Shown: in pieces, positions 25,676-35,749 of the stretch
Numbering within the stretch: the stretch's first letter is position 1
Layout of the letters: the number at the start of each line of letters is the position of its first letter
NCBI GenBank assembly: GCA_002307295.1
Contig: DBTY01000007.1
Coordinates: 1-64,000 of the forward strand
Length of the DNA: 64,000 bases
Direction of reading: 5' to 3'
Source of the DNA: Ignavibacteriales bacterium UBA1304
GTDB lineage: Bacteria > Bacteroidota > Ignavibacteria > Ignavibacteriales > Ignavibacteriaceae
Program-made: the position numbers and the translations under genes
The notes under the pieces: model-generated
The model's database searches: none
Seen by the model: the letters and a program-made list of their open reading frames with translations, nothing else
What the model was told of the DNA's origin: nothing

Positions 25676-26680
25676 ATGAATAGACATAAATTAATAATTA
25701 TCTTTATCCTTATAGCGGGGTCTTTGTTTGCGCAAAGCAAGGTAGGAACTACCGCCGCTAATTTCTTATCGATTCCCGTCGGACCGCGGGCTTCGGGAAT
25801 GGGTTCGGCTTTTGTAGCCGTAGCTAACGACGCTACTGCCGCTTATTGGAATCCAGGCGGTTTGGCTAGAATTCAAAAAAGCGAATTTATAGCTTCATAT
25901 TCGGATTGGCTTGTAAACACCAAGATTAACTGGGTGGGCGTTGCAATTAAACTTGACGATTATAACGCTATTGCTGCAAGCGTAAACCAACTTGATTATG
26001 GGCAGGAAGATATTACTACGCCTGACAACCCTGATGGAACAGGGCAAAAGTGGGATGCGCAGGATCTTGCTATTACTCTTTCGTATTCAAGAAGCCTTAC
26101 AGACAGATTTTCTGTCGGCGCAAACGTAAAGTACATAAGCCAAAAAATTTGGAACGAATCTGCCAGCGCTTTTGCTCTTGATATCGGTCTTCTTTTTTAC
26201 ACTCAGATTGAAGGCCTACGGATTGGTATGAATATTTCTAATTTCGGTTCAGAAATGAAAATGGACGGAAAGGATCTGCTTCAACCTGTCGATATCGACC
26301 AGGCGCATACAGGCAATAACGATAAAATAACGTCTACTTTAGGCACTGATTCCTGGCCGCTTCCGTTGATGTATACGGTAGGTCTTGCTATGGATTTTCT
26401 TGCTAATAACGAATGGCTTTGGACTGTTGCAACAGACGCAGTATATCCTAATAACCAGGCGACTTACGTGAATGTTGGAACGGAAATTACTTATAACAAA
26501 TTAGTCTCTGCGCGGGTTGGTTTAAATTCTTTATTCAAAGACGCGCGGGAAGGCGGCTTAACGGCCGGTTTTGGTCTGCAATATGATTTCGGAAGCTTTT
26601 TTGGCAAAATTGATTACAGTTATACTGATTTTGGTAGATTTGACAATTTGTCTAAAATCTCAGTCTCAATAGGGCTGTAA
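25676..26680 (+). CDS. PorV/PorQ-family outer-membrane protein (UPF0164-like)
   Basis: 334 residues from ATG 25676, chosen because CCGGAG lies 9 nt upstream and the protein then starts with a normal signal peptide ending at LFAQ. An earlier ATG at 25643 abuts the previous stop. The mature start TTAANFLSIPVGPRASGMG then AFVAVANDATAAYWNPGGLA is the hallmark of PorV/PorQ and FadL-like beta barrels that work with type IX secretion, PorV shuttling cargo to the attachment complex. Its position among CTD-bearing secreted proteins agrees with that. Which PorV/PorQ paralogue it is cannot be decided. Confidence 0.88.
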   Translation: MNRHKLIIIFILIAGSLFAQSKVGTTAANFLSIPVGPRASGMGSAFVAVANDATAAYWNPGGLARIQKSEFIASYSDWLVNTKINWVGVAIKLDDYNAIAASVNQLDYGQEDITTPDNPDGTGQKWDAQDLAITLSYSRSLTDRFSVGANVKYISQKIWNESASAFALDIGLLFYTQIEGLRIGMNISNFGSEMKMDGKDLLQPVDIDQAHTGNNDKITSTLGTDSWPLPLMYTVGLAMDFLANNEWLWTVATDAVYPNNQATYVNVGTEITYNKLVSARVGLNSLFKDAREGGLTAGFGLQYDFGSFFGKIDYSYTDFGRFDNLSKISVSIGL

Positions 26681-26743
26681 TAAATTTTACGAACATTAAA
26701 TAAAATAAATAACTTATTTATTCAAATAAACACGAGGTAAAAA

Positions 26744-28297
26744 ATGAAAAAAGTAATGCTTACAATTATGCTTGCTTTTATCAGCGTCTCTATGTTCGCT
26801 CAAATTCCTGTTACTTTTCAGGTTAAAATGAACGCCCAGATATACAGAAAACTGTTTACGCCCGGAAAAGACTCTTTGGTTATGCGCGGAGCTTTTCAGA
26901 CGGACGCCGGCGACACTACCGGAAACTGGTCAGGTTATTTCTATAAACTAACAGATCCTGAAAAAGATTCTGTTTATTCAATCACAATTAATTTTCCAAA
27001 TACTTCCAAAGACGTTACTTATGAATATAAGTTCGTATCCTGTACTGGCAGCGACGGTTGGGAAGGGGTTGATAATAGGAAATTTACAGTGACTTCGCCT
27101 TCTACTATTTTAGCTCCGGTTTGGTTTAATAACGATAGCACTTATAAAACAACAGTAACCAATACTGTTAAATTTGTCGCAGATCTATCAAAAATCTGGG
27201 GAACAGGGCTTGGTTCTTTTGACGTAGCATCTGATTCGCTTATTGTTGACGGTCTAAACTGGGATGGTCTGGGAACGCTTATTAGTACTTCGGCAGAAAG
27301 AACTTTGAAACAGGTAAGCCCGCTTACTCCTAAAGTATTTGCTGCAACGTTGACGTTTAAAGGAGCTCTTGGCGATTCTACAAAATGGAAGTTCCACGCT
27401 TACCCTGAAGCTAATTTTTCTAACAGCGGTTATGAAACCGGTAATGACAGATGGTTAAAATATCAGGCTGATGGAACTACTACCACGCTTAGTACAATTT
27501 TCCCTAACATTTATCCTGCAGGCGCAGTATTGACTAAAAACGTCACATATTATTTCCAGTGCGACGTTGTTGGCGCTGTTAACAAGCATAACGGTCAGCC
27601 TATTGATATCTCAAAGATTGATTTTGTCGGTTTGCGCGGCGGCAATAAGTATGTAGGCAGCTGGTCAAGCGGAAGCTGGGCTGTTACTGATACTACCGGC
27701 AACACTGGCAGCGATACTACAGCATATATGAGAGTTATGTATGACGATGGCGTACGCGGCGGCGATCTTGTAGCTAAAGATAATAAATGGACGACTAAGG
27801 TAGTCTTTCCGGCTGGAACGACTGGCGGAGCTATCGAATTTAAATTTGCAGCTCATTATCCAGGCGCAGATACTGCATTCGCTACTGGCGGCGGATCTCC
27901 GTTAGATAATGAAGGCGGATTTGGAGAAAATCATATGTTTTTGCTTCAGGACGCTTCAGCTCCTATTTGGATGAGAATGGGCTTTGGCAACTTTGTAACA
28001 GAAGTTAAACAAGTCGAAGGCGCGGCTATGCCTAAGAAATATACTCTTAACCAGAACTATCCAAATCCATTTAACCCTTCTACGGTTATAAAATATTCAG
28101 TTCCAGTTGCGGGTATGGTTTCTCTTAAAATTTACAACGTAGTAGGCCAGTTGGTAGGCGACTTAGTAGATATGAACCAGACAGCAGGCACATATACAGC
28201 CACATTTGACGCTTCAAGATTATCTTCGGGCGTTTATTTCTATACTCTTAAGGCTGGTTCTTTTACTTCAACAAAGAAAATGATGCTTATAAAATAA
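26744..28297 (+). CDS. T9SS-sorted secreted protein with CBM-like beta domains
   Basis: 517 residues. A signal peptide (about 1-19, ending SMFAQ) is followed by repeated beta-sandwich-like segments. The first (about 20-115), with FQVKMNAQIYRKLF, VTYEYKFV and GWEGVDNRKFTV, resembles starch-binding CBM20/CBM48-type sequences. Two further segments start near 145 and 260. The C-terminal NYPNPFNPST (near 440) to TSTKKMMLIK is the type A T9SS sorting domain, predicting cell-surface attachment or release. It precedes the alpha-amylase gene, so a starch-binding partner role is plausible. No catalytic motif is visible. Confidence 0.8.
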   Translation: MKKVMLTIMLAFISVSMFAQIPVTFQVKMNAQIYRKLFTPGKDSLVMRGAFQTDAGDTTGNWSGYFYKLTDPEKDSVYSITINFPNTSKDVTYEYKFVSCTGSDGWEGVDNRKFTVTSPSTILAPVWFNNDSTYKTTVTNTVKFVADLSKIWGTGLGSFDVASDSLIVDGLNWDGLGTLISTSAERTLKQVSPLTPKVFAATLTFKGALGDSTKWKFHAYPEANFSNSGYETGNDRWLKYQADGTTTTLSTIFPNIYPAGAVLTKNVTYYFQCDVVGAVNKHNGQPIDISKIDFVGLRGGNKYVGSWSSGSWAVTDTTGNTGSDTTAYMRVMYDDGVRGGDLVAKDNKWTTKVVFPAGTTGGAIEFKFAAHYPGADTAFATGGGSPLDNEGGFGENHMFLLQDASAPIWMRMGFGNFVTEVKQVEGAAMPKKYTLNQNYPNPFNPSTVIKYSVPVAGMVSLKIYNVVGQLVGDLVDMNQTAGTYTATFDASRLSSGVYFYTLKAGSFTSTKKMMLIK

Positions 28298-28313
28298 GTT
28301 CGCTTTTTAGAAC

Positions 28314-28347
28314 AATTTAAGCCGGTTTGAAAAAGCCGGCTTAAATT
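28314..28347. terminator. Hairpin terminator after the CBM-like gene
   Basis: Perfect 12-bp stem AATTTAAGCCGG (28314-28325) / CCGGCTTAAATT (28336-28347) with a 10-nt loop. Only a mixed A/T tail follows, so termination may be partial. Confidence 0.7.
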
Positions 28348-28510
28348 AATTCTTACCTTTTCCTCTTTTGCCAAATCAAATTCTCCAGAAAAAATAATAA
28401 AATAAAACTAATTAAGGTTTACAGGATTGCAATTTCATTAAACTTTTGTTCTCCTCGGTTTGTTGTGCGGCCAAATTAACAACTTACTAAAAACAAAAAA
28501 AGGCGATAGT

Positions 28511-30880
28511 ATGAAACATCTTTCAACCAGATTGGTATTGGGTCTGCTGACCATTACGTTTTTAATTCCATCGTTTAAAGCGCAGGCTCAAAACGACGCT
28601 ATGATGCAGGCATTCTACTGGAATGTGCCTGTTAACGAAACCACTCACAATGGAGGCTGGTGGGATACTCTTACAGGTAAAGCGACAGAATTAAAAAACG
28701 CTGGATTTACCGGGCTGTGGGTTCCTCCTCCAAGCAAAGGAAACTGGGGTATTTCCGATATGGGCTACGGAATTTATGACCACTACGATTTAGGGAATTA
28801 TTACCAGAAGGGAACTACTGAAACCCGTTTTGGAAGCAGAAGCGAACTTACTTCCATGATTACCGCTATGCACCAATCGCCAAAAATTAACGTGTATGCA
28901 GACGTTTTGCTAAACCATATCTACGGGAGCGACGATGTTAATCTTGAGAGTAATCCCGCTGTAAAACAATATGCGTTTGATAAAGCCTATAGAAATAGCA
29001 CGCAATGGGCTCCTTATCAGGTAAGCGATATTAAATGGGTAATCCCAAACGCCGCCGCAGGCGATTATTATATCCAAATAAAAGGCTACTGCCTTGACTG
29101 GACAAACAATGCTTTGAGAGGTTACGATGTTTATATCGACTGGACTGGCGCTGGTTATAACGGCAGTCCAACCTGGGAGTCTGAACCGAACAATGGAAAC
29201 GGCAGTTACAATGTTTTTCCTGCTTCAGGCAGAACTATGCGCGCTCACATTGATTCTGCTACTGACGCAGATGAATATAAAATTACGCTTACTTCCGCTC
29301 ATGATATTGTTATCAGACTTACTGCAAGGCAGGAAGGAACTGATTCAAACGGTAATTGGGAATGGCAGTATGCCGATCAGATGAAAGGTTATTATCCTGC
29401 TTCCGTATGGTATAACGGAACTGATCTGGCCGCTACTACTCTTCAGGCGCAAACCCAGACTAACATTACTTATGTTACTCATACCGGGACAGGCGAACCT
29501 AACTATACATGGAATTATTCCAATTTCCATCCGGTTGACGCTAATGATTATTTACAATGGCCGGGAAGCGACGAAGTAATTCCAAACTGCAGGATGTTTG
29601 GAAACGATTTAAATACTTATAATACTACTGTTCAAACGCGTTTAAAAGACTGGGGATACTGGCTGGCTAATCAGATTGGGTTCGACGGATTCAGGCTTGA
29701 TTTTGTAAGAGGATTTCAGGAGGCTTTTGTAGCTTCGTGGGTAAACAATTTGCCGTTACTAAACAGCGCGCAAAGGTTTATTGTAGGCGAATACTGGGGC
29801 TCTGATTACAGAATTAAAAATTGGGTTAATACGGTTGCAGGTTATGGCGCAACTGTAAACGGTTTTGATTTTCCGTTAAAAAGCACGCTTAAAGATATGT
29901 GCAATGGCAATCAAAGTAGTTTTAACATGGCTTGGTTAAACCATGCGGGAATGGTTAGGAACAACTCTGGCAATGGTCTTTCCGGCGTTTCTGTAGTTAC
30001 ATTTGTAGATAACCACGATACAGGTAAAGAGCCTGATAAATGGGTCTCAAAAGATTTTAAATTGGCTTATGCTTACATATTAACGCATGAAGGAAGGCCT
30101 TGCGTATTTTATCCTCATTTCTTTGGAGTTACTCAAAAACCTTCGGATTCTTCATTGCCTGATTCTGTTAAAGCTCCTTCAGATTTAAAAACCGATATTA
30201 AGAAATTAATATTTGTTAGAAAAAATTATTTAGGCGGCGTTATTTCAGTCTTAAGCGAGACTGGCAATCCTTATCCTTCAGGCGATACTTATAATGTATA
30301 TGTAGCCAGAAGGCAGGGAAACGGAACAAAAGACGGAGCTATTATAGTAATTAATAATAACGACTCTTCTACTAAAGGTTTGTGGGTTGATAGTTCTCCT
30401 TCCGGCTTTACAAGCTGGGCGGGACTTGTATTAAGAAACGCTTTTGATTATAACGAAACTACAACTGTGCAGGCTGATGGTAGGGTATATGTATCTGCGC
30501 CTGCAAGAGGCTATAAGATATGGGTTAAATCGTCAGACTATATTACTTTTTCAAAGAGCAATATAAAACAAATTAATAACGATTATTCTACTCCTGTTAC
30601 ATTTTCGTTATTACAGAATTATCCAAATCCGTTTAATCCTTCTACTACAATTAAATACTCATTGAAAGAAAAAAGCAGCGTAGACTTGAAAGTATACGAT
30701 CTGCTTGGCAGAGAAGTAATGACTTTGGTTAATGGCGTTCAGGAAGCAGGCGAGTACAACGTCGATTGCAAAATGAACAATTACGTCAGCGGATTATATA
30801 TTTATAAGATAACCGCTTCGCCTATGGAAAGCGGAAGGCAGGCTTTTATTAAAACTGCTAAAATGATGCTTATTAAATAA
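28511..30880 (+). CDS. Secreted GH13 alpha-amylase with T9SS sorting domain
   Basis: 789 residues from ATG 28511. A TTG 51 nt upstream would spoil the signal peptide (about 1-26). GH13 landmarks: ADVLLNH (H136), nucleophile D397 in GFRLDF, acid/base E427 in VGEYWG, and NHD with D503 in FVDNHDTG. It cleaves internal alpha-1,4 bonds of starch or maltodextrin outside the cell. Domain B is enlarged: about residues 165-330 include a PPC-like beta segment (SEPNNGNGSYNVFP, DADEYKITL). The C-terminal NYPNPFNPST domain to KMMLIK directs T9SS export. It sits after a CBM-like T9SS protein. Confidence 0.93.
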   Translation: MKHLSTRLVLGLLTITFLIPSFKAQAQNDAMMQAFYWNVPVNETTHNGGWWDTLTGKATELKNAGFTGLWVPPPSKGNWGISDMGYGIYDHYDLGNYYQKGTTETRFGSRSELTSMITAMHQSPKINVYADVLLNHIYGSDDVNLESNPAVKQYAFDKAYRNSTQWAPYQVSDIKWVIPNAAAGDYYIQIKGYCLDWTNNALRGYDVYIDWTGAGYNGSPTWESEPNNGNGSYNVFPASGRTMRAHIDSATDADEYKITLTSAHDIVIRLTARQEGTDSNGNWEWQYADQMKGYYPASVWYNGTDLAATTLQAQTQTNITYVTHTGTGEPNYTWNYSNFHPVDANDYLQWPGSDEVIPNCRMFGNDLNTYNTTVQTRLKDWGYWLANQIGFDGFRLDFVRGFQEAFVASWVNNLPLLNSAQRFIVGEYWGSDYRIKNWVNTVAGYGATVNGFDFPLKSTLKDMCNGNQSSFNMAWLNHAGMVRNNSGNGLSGVSVVTFVDNHDTGKEPDKWVSKDFKLAYAYILTHEGRPCVFYPHFFGVTQKPSDSSLPDSVKAPSDLKTDIKKLIFVRKNYLGGVISVLSETGNPYPSGDTYNVYVARRQGNGTKDGAIIVINNNDSSTKGLWVDSSPSGFTSWAGLVLRNAFDYNETTTVQADGRVYVSAPARGYKIWVKSSDYITFSKSNIKQINNDYSTPVTFSLLQNYPNPFNPSTTIKYSLKEKSSVDLKVYDLLGREVMTLVNGVQEAGEYNVDCKMNNYVSGLYIYKITASPMESGRQAFIKTAKMMLIK

Positions 30881-30926
30881 TAGTTTTTTTATAATAAGAC
30901 TGATTAGTATTAACTAAATCCGGTTT

Positions 30927-30960
30927 AAAGGCCAGGCGTTTTCGTCTGGCCTTTAGTTTT
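30927..30960 (+). terminator. Rho-independent terminator after the amylase gene
   Basis: AAAGGCCAG (30927-30935) pairs perfectly with CTGGCCTTT (30946-30954), extended by GCG/CGT, with a TTTT loop and an AGTTTT tail. Confidence 0.85.
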
Positions 30961-31127
30961 AGAAAGAGCGCGTAACCTATATTGCGCGGCTTCATATTTA
31001 AGCTAGCCTTACGATAACGCAAATGAAATAAGTAGCGGTTATTATGAAGATACGGAAATCTATTCTAAATTATTTCTCTTCATATTTTATGTTATTTTTG
31101 TTCGTTTCTAATGTAAATAATTATTAA

Positions 31128-31167
31128 ACTTACGTAATAAAATCACTCATTTTTTACTTATGTAAGT
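31128..31167. promoter_or_regulatory. Inverted repeat just upstream of the PPIase gene
   Basis: ACTTACGTAA (31128-31137) and TTATGTAAGT (31158-31167) are 10-nt arms with one mismatch, 20 nt apart. The right arm ends 7 nt before the start codon at 31175. It could be an operator or a translation-controlling hairpin. Confidence 0.4.
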
Positions 31168-31174
31168 ATGGTAT

Positions 31175-33019
31175 ATGGAAAAATTATTATTCTTTTCATT
31201 CCTGTTAGCGCTCGCTTTTTGCTCTCCAGTTTATTCTCAAAACGACGATGCGGCAGTAGCTAAAGCGGGTTCTAAAATTATTACTAAGGGGGAATTTACT
31301 GAACGATATGAAATGACTCCCCAGTTTAGAAAAGACCTTAAAGATATTGCCCCAGCTGCGAAACTTGAATTTATTTATACTCTGCTTGCCGAAAAATTAG
31401 GAGCGCTTGAAGCCGTTGAAAAAGGATTAGACACTACGGAAGTGATGAAATTTGTTTCTTCCGCTTTTGAAAAAATGTTCATACGCGACGCTTTATACAG
31501 AAAGGAAATTAAAGATAAAGCTGTAATTGACGACAAAGAATTAATTCAGGGTTATGTAAAAAGCAAAACAAAACTTAAAGTGAAATTTATTTTTTCCACT
31601 GAAGAAAAAGAAATATTTGATTTATATAATCTGCTAAAACAGGGCGTCCCGTTTGATACTATCCTTGCGGCCGGACCAGAAGTAAACGAACAAAAAGAGC
31701 CAATTGAAGTAACATATGGCCAGATGCAGGACGATATAGAAGACTCGCTTTATCACATGAAAGTCGGCCGTTATACCGCGCCTATGTTTACTCCAGACGG
31801 CTGGTATATATTTAAGTTAGTAAATAAAATTGAGTCGGTGTTCGAAACTCAGCAGGATAAAGAAAACGCCGAGCGCACAGTAGAAAAAACAATAAAAGCC
31901 AGAAAGGAAAACGAAATATACAAAGTGTTTTATAAGGACTTTTTTAAGGATAAAAAAGTTGATATGAACGGCGCTATGTTTGGCAGCCTGTGCGAAAAAA
32001 TTTCAGATTTGTTTGCTAAAAAAAAGTCAGAGTTTAAAGCAAAGAAAGACGAGCCTTTTTATTTTGACGCCAACGACGTTATAAAAATAGAGAATGAACT
32101 TGGGGAGGACTCGCTTAAAATTAATTTTATTCAGTTTGAAAAAGATCCTGTTACGACAAAGGGGTTTATACGGCAGCTTGTATTTGACGGATTCAGCTCA
32201 AAGGAAACTGATATCAGCTCTATTAAATTTCAGCTTGGCAAACGCATACGTAAAATGATTGAGCAGGAGCTTTTGGCGCGGGAGGCTTATTCTAAAGGCT
32301 ATCAAAATCTGCCGGAGGTAAAAAATGAAGTCGCTATGTGGAAAGATAATTATCTGTTCCAATTAAATCAGGGACGGATATATGATTCAGCCGGAGTAAC
32401 CGACCAAGAGGCTTTGGCTTATTACAAAAGCCAGAATAAAGAAACTACTCCTCCGCAGTTAGTAAACATTGTGGAAATATTGACGGACAGTTTGGAAGTT
32501 GTAGAACAGGCCTTGAATGAAATTAAAAACGGAGGCGATATAAAAACAATTGCCGCAAAGTATTCCAAAAGAGAATGGACGAAAAAGAAAAGCGGCGAGT
32601 TTGGTTTGTTCCCGGTTACAGCTTATGGCGAAATTGGCAGGATTGCCGGAAAGATGAAAATTGGCGAAGTTTACGGTCCGCTTAAAGTTAAAGAAGGTTA
32701 TTCTGTTTTCAAACTGATTGATAAAAAAGATCAGCCTAAAGAAGAACATCTCCCTTTTGCTAAAGTTAAAGATAAACTCAAAGAAGAATTAGCGCAAAAA
32801 AGGACGCTGCAAAAATCTATAACCCATACGACCGATCTTGCATTTAAGTATGGTATTGATATTGATCCAAAAATCTTTAATTCAATAGAGACTACTACTG
32901 TAAACGCTTTTACTCTCAGGTATATGGGCTTTGGAGGCAGGATTACAGCAGCTCCGCTGATTGCTCCTAATGTTGATTGGGTGGATCAGTATTTCAGAAG
33001 AAAAAATATGTTGCCGTAA
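31175..33019 (+). CDS. Periplasmic parvulin-type peptidyl-prolyl isomerase (PpiC/SurA-like)
   Basis: 614 residues. A signal peptide (about 1-21, ending PVYSQ) is followed by a SurA_N/foldase-like helical region. A degenerate parvulin-like segment lies near 130-215 (VKFIFSTEEKEIFDLYNLLKQG, DGWYIFKLV). The better conserved parvulin domain is at about 425-525 (VNIVEILTDSLEVVEQAL, KKKSGEFGLFPVTAYGEIG, KEGYSVFKL). It helps fold outer-membrane and secreted proteins, which fits the preceding T9SS and TonB genes. The start has no strong Shine-Dalgarno sequence. Confidence 0.85.
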   Translation: MEKLLFFSFLLALAFCSPVYSQNDDAAVAKAGSKIITKGEFTERYEMTPQFRKDLKDIAPAAKLEFIYTLLAEKLGALEAVEKGLDTTEVMKFVSSAFEKMFIRDALYRKEIKDKAVIDDKELIQGYVKSKTKLKVKFIFSTEEKEIFDLYNLLKQGVPFDTILAAGPEVNEQKEPIEVTYGQMQDDIEDSLYHMKVGRYTAPMFTPDGWYIFKLVNKIESVFETQQDKENAERTVEKTIKARKENEIYKVFYKDFFKDKKVDMNGAMFGSLCEKISDLFAKKKSEFKAKKDEPFYFDANDVIKIENELGEDSLKINFIQFEKDPVTTKGFIRQLVFDGFSSKETDISSIKFQLGKRIRKMIEQELLAREAYSKGYQNLPEVKNEVAMWKDNYLFQLNQGRIYDSAGVTDQEALAYYKSQNKETTPPQLVNIVEILTDSLEVVEQALNEIKNGGDIKTIAAKYSKREWTKKKSGEFGLFPVTAYGEIGRIAGKMKIGEVYGPLKVKEGYSVFKLIDKKDQPKEEHLPFAKVKDKLKEELAQKRTLQKSITHTTDLAFKYGIDIDPKIFNSIETTTVNAFTLRYMGFGGRITAAPLIAPNVDWVDQYFRRKNMLP

Positions 33020-33079
33020 AAATAATTAGGTCGCATACCTTTATTAAACTCCGTATAAATTATTTTTAAAATAAAAAAA

Positions 33080-33114
33080 CGGGGCGTTCAAAAACAATGT
33101 TTAAGAACGCTCCG
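33080..33114. terminator. Bidirectional terminator between convergent PPIase and malic enzyme genes
   Basis: CGGGGCGTTC (33080-33089) pairs with GAACGCTCCG (33105-33114), one G-U pair. CTTTTA follows on the plus strand and seven T on the minus strand. Confidence 0.85.
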
Positions 33115-33134
33115 CTTTTAATAACATTATTAAT

Positions 33135-35381
33135 TTATTTTTGCGCGTCTACTACCGCAATAGCAGTCATATTAATAATTTCTTCAACCGAAGAACCGCG
33201 TTGTAATACCTGAACAGGTTTTTTAATTCCCATCAGGATAGGTCCAATAACAGTCGCTTCGCCAAGTCTTGCCATTAATTTATAAGCAATATTTCCAGAA
33301 GCCAAATCCGGGAATATAAGCACGTTCGCGCCGCCTTTTAACGGGCTGAACGGAAAATCTTTTTCAAGAATTGAAGGCATAACCGCAGTATCCGCCTGAA
33401 TTTCGCCGTCGATAATTAAATCAGGGCGAAGTTTTTTTGCAAGCGCAGTAGCGTTTTTAACCTTAATAGATTCAGGATGAACGGCGCTTCCAAAATTGCT
33501 GAAAGAAAGCATTGCAACTTTAGGAATCACGTCAAAGCCTTTCACTGTATCGGCTGCGGAGATTGCAATTTCTGCAAGCTCTTCTTCCGTCGGGTTAATG
33601 TTTACAGATGCGTCTGCAAAGAAGTAAATATTTCGTTTTGTAAGAACTATATAAAGACCTGAAACTACTTTGAACCCTTCTTTAACGCCAAGGCATTGTA
33701 GAGCGGGTCTGAGAGTATCGCCATAATAAGCGGTGATGCCGCCTACCAAAGAATCTGCGTCTCCCATTTTTACCATCATAGAACCAAAGTAATTATTGTT
33801 CCTCATGGTTTTTAGAGCTTCTCTGTGTATTACTCCTTTGCGTTTGCGATAGTCATAATACTCAGCTGCATACTTTTCTCTTAAATCGGATTTTAGCGGA
33901 TCGATAATTTCAAATTCGTTTAGTTCAAAGCCAAGAGCTTCAATTTTTGCAGTAATGTTATCCTTATTGCCAAGCAATATTGGATAAGCCATTTTGTCTT
34001 CAAAAATTTCGTGAGCCGCTCTGATGATTTTGTCTTCTTCGCCTTCCGGAAAAACAATACGCTTAGGATCTTTTTGCGCCTTTTGAATCATGGTGCGAAT
34101 TATTTCTTTTGATAAACCTAATCTCTCTTTAAGTTCATTTTCGTAAGCCGCCCAGTCTTCAATTGGAACTCGAGCCACGCCTGTTTCCATTGCGGCTCTA
34201 GCTACAGCTGGGGCGACTTTCCACAAAACTCTGGGGTCAAACGGTTTTGGAATTATATAATGGCGTCCAAAAGTAAATTCTTTACCGCCGTAAGCTTTGA
34301 ACACAATTTCAGGAACTTTTTCTTTTGTAAGTTCTGCAAGAGCGCGTACCGCAGCCATTTTCATTTCTTCGTTAATTGCAGAGGCTTTGACGTCTAATGC
34401 TCCGCGGAAGATAAACGGGAATCCTAAAACGTTATTCACCTGATTAGGATAATCGCTCCGGCCAGTAGCCATGATGATGTCGCTTCGAACAGAAACGGCG
34501 TCGTCATAGGTAATTTCCGGATCCGGGTTTGCCATTGCAAATACAATAGGATCGTGAGCCATGCTTTTAATCATATCTTTAGAAACGACTCCGCCGACTG
34601 AAACGCCGACAAAAACATCTGCGCCTTCCATTGCGTCTGCAAGGGTGCGTCTGTCAGTTTTTGCTACGAATAATTCTTTGTATTTGTTTAGGTCGGTTCT
34701 GCCGGTATGAATAACTCCCTTTGAATCAAGCATGAGAATGTTCTCTCTTTTTACGCCTGCGCGCATATAAAGATTACAACAGGAGATTGAAGCCGCGCCT
34801 GCGCCGTTTACAACTAACTTAACGTCGGCAAGGTTTTTGCCTACAAGTTCGGCAGCATTAATAAGCGCCGCGCAAGATATTATCGCCGTGCCATGCTGGT
34901 CGTCGTGGAACACGGGAATCTTCATCGTTTTTTTTAGCTCTTCCTCAATTTCAAAACATTCGGGAGCTTTAATGTCTTCCAGATTTATTCCGCCGAAAGT
35001 TGGCTCAAGCAGCTGAACTGCGCGGATTACTTCTTTGGGGTCCAACGTGTTAAGCTCGATATCAAATACGTCGATATCGGCAAATCTTTTGAATAGAACA
35101 GCTTTTCCTTCCATTACGGGTTTGCCGGCATATGGCCCAATGTTTCCTAAACCAAGAACCGCAGTTCCGTTAGTTACAACTGCTACTAAGTTCCCTTTTG
35201 CAGTATATTTATAAACATCGTCTTCATTTTGAGCAATTAACTTACAAGGTTCCGCAACGCCTGGAGTGTACGCAAGGGATAAGTCTCTTGAAGTAACGCA
35301 GGGTTTTGTAGAATTTACTTCAATTTTCCCTTTTCTTCCTTCGCTGTGGTAATCCAATACTTCTTTTATATTGACTTTCAT
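33135..35381 (-). CDS. maeB: Malic enzyme fused to phosphotransacetylase-like domain (MaeB type)
   Basis: 748 residues. The N-terminal malic enzyme (about 1-420) decarboxylates malate to pyruvate with NAD(P). Seen: [12 protein letters not shown] (34-45), FHDDQHGTA with catalytic and metal residues, [13 protein letters not shown] as nucleotide site, and [12 protein letters not shown]. The C-terminal part (about 430-748), with [15 protein letters not shown] and [19 protein letters not shown], is a phosphate acetyl/butyryltransferase domain. In known MaeB proteins this domain is regulatory and binds acetyl-CoA. Both halves are full length, with no frameshift. The gene is monocistronic, with its own terminator. 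Confidence 0.95.
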   Translation of the reverse strand: MKVNIKEVLDYHSEGRKGKIEVNSTKPCVTSRDLSLAYTPGVAEPCKLIAQNEDDVYKYTAKGNLVAVVTNGTAVLGLGNIGPYAGKPVMEGKAVLFKRFADIDVFDIELNTLDPKEVIRAVQLLEPTFGGINLEDIKAPECFEIEEELKKTMKIPVFHDDQHGTAIISCAALINAAELVGKNLADVKLVVNGAGAASISCCNLYMRAGVKRENILMLDSKGVIHTGRTDLNKYKELFVAKTDRRTLADAMEGADVFVGVSVGGVVSKDMIKSMAHDPIVFAMANPDPEITYDDAVSVRSDIIMATGRSDYPNQVNNVLGFPFIFRGALDVKASAINEEMKMAAVRALAELTKEKVPEIVFKAYGGKEFTFGRHYIIPKPFDPRVLWKVAPAVARAAMETGVARVPIEDWAAYENELKERLGLSKEIIRTMIQKAQKDPKRIVFPEGEEDKIIRAAHEIFEDKMAYPILLGNKDNITAKIEALGFELNEFEIIDPLKSDLREKYAAEYYDYRKRKGVIHREALKTMRNNNYFGSMMVKMGDADSLVGGITAYYGDTLRPALQCLGVKEGFKVVSGLYIVLTKRNIYFFADASVNINPTEEELAEIAISAADTVKGFDVIPKVAMLSFSNFGSAVHPESIKVKNATALAKKLRPDLIIDGEIQADTAVMPSILEKDFPFSPLKGGANVLIFPDLASGNIAYKLMARLGEATVIGPILMGIKKPVQVLQRGSSVEEIINMTAIAVVDAQK

Positions 35382-35749
35382 GTAGCGCCTAAAGGGTTAT
35401 TAAAAATTTAAATATATGATTCAAGATAAGTAAAAAAAAATACAAGTATCTTGTTGCATTTTATAAATATTCGTATACTGACTAAAAAAACATTAAATAA
35501 TTTGCGATATGATTAAATAAATTAATCATATTCGGGTATTTGTCTTAAAAATGAAAATTAGTAGTCTGTTTTTTAAGCTTTACCGGCAACTTTAAGTATT
35601 CTTTCAATTATCGGAGGAAATCAATTATAACTTATTTTGAATTTTTACCCCTCCCCGCAAAAAAAAAGTTTTATATACCTATTTATTTATTCAGGGTTTT
35701 ATCCGATAATAATAAATAGACTTATTGAATTTTTTAATTTGGAGTAGTT
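35382..35749. other. 368-nt divergent intergenic region with a perfect palindrome
   Basis: No gene seen between maeB and the 90-residue gene. The main feature is the inverted repeat ATATGATTAA (35507-35516) / TTAATCATAT (35522-35531) with a 5-nt spacer, suitable as a dimeric regulator site for either divergent gene. GGAGGAAAT near 35612 is not followed by a start codon. Confidence 0.55.
35507..35531. promoter_or_regulatory. Perfect 10-bp inverted repeat, possible operator
   Basis: ATATGATTAA, 5 nt, TTAATCATAT. It lies about 125 nt upstream of maeB and about 220 nt upstream of the 90-residue gene. It resembles an FNR/CRP-type half-site pair only loosely (TGAT..ATCA with wider spacing). Confidence 0.4.
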
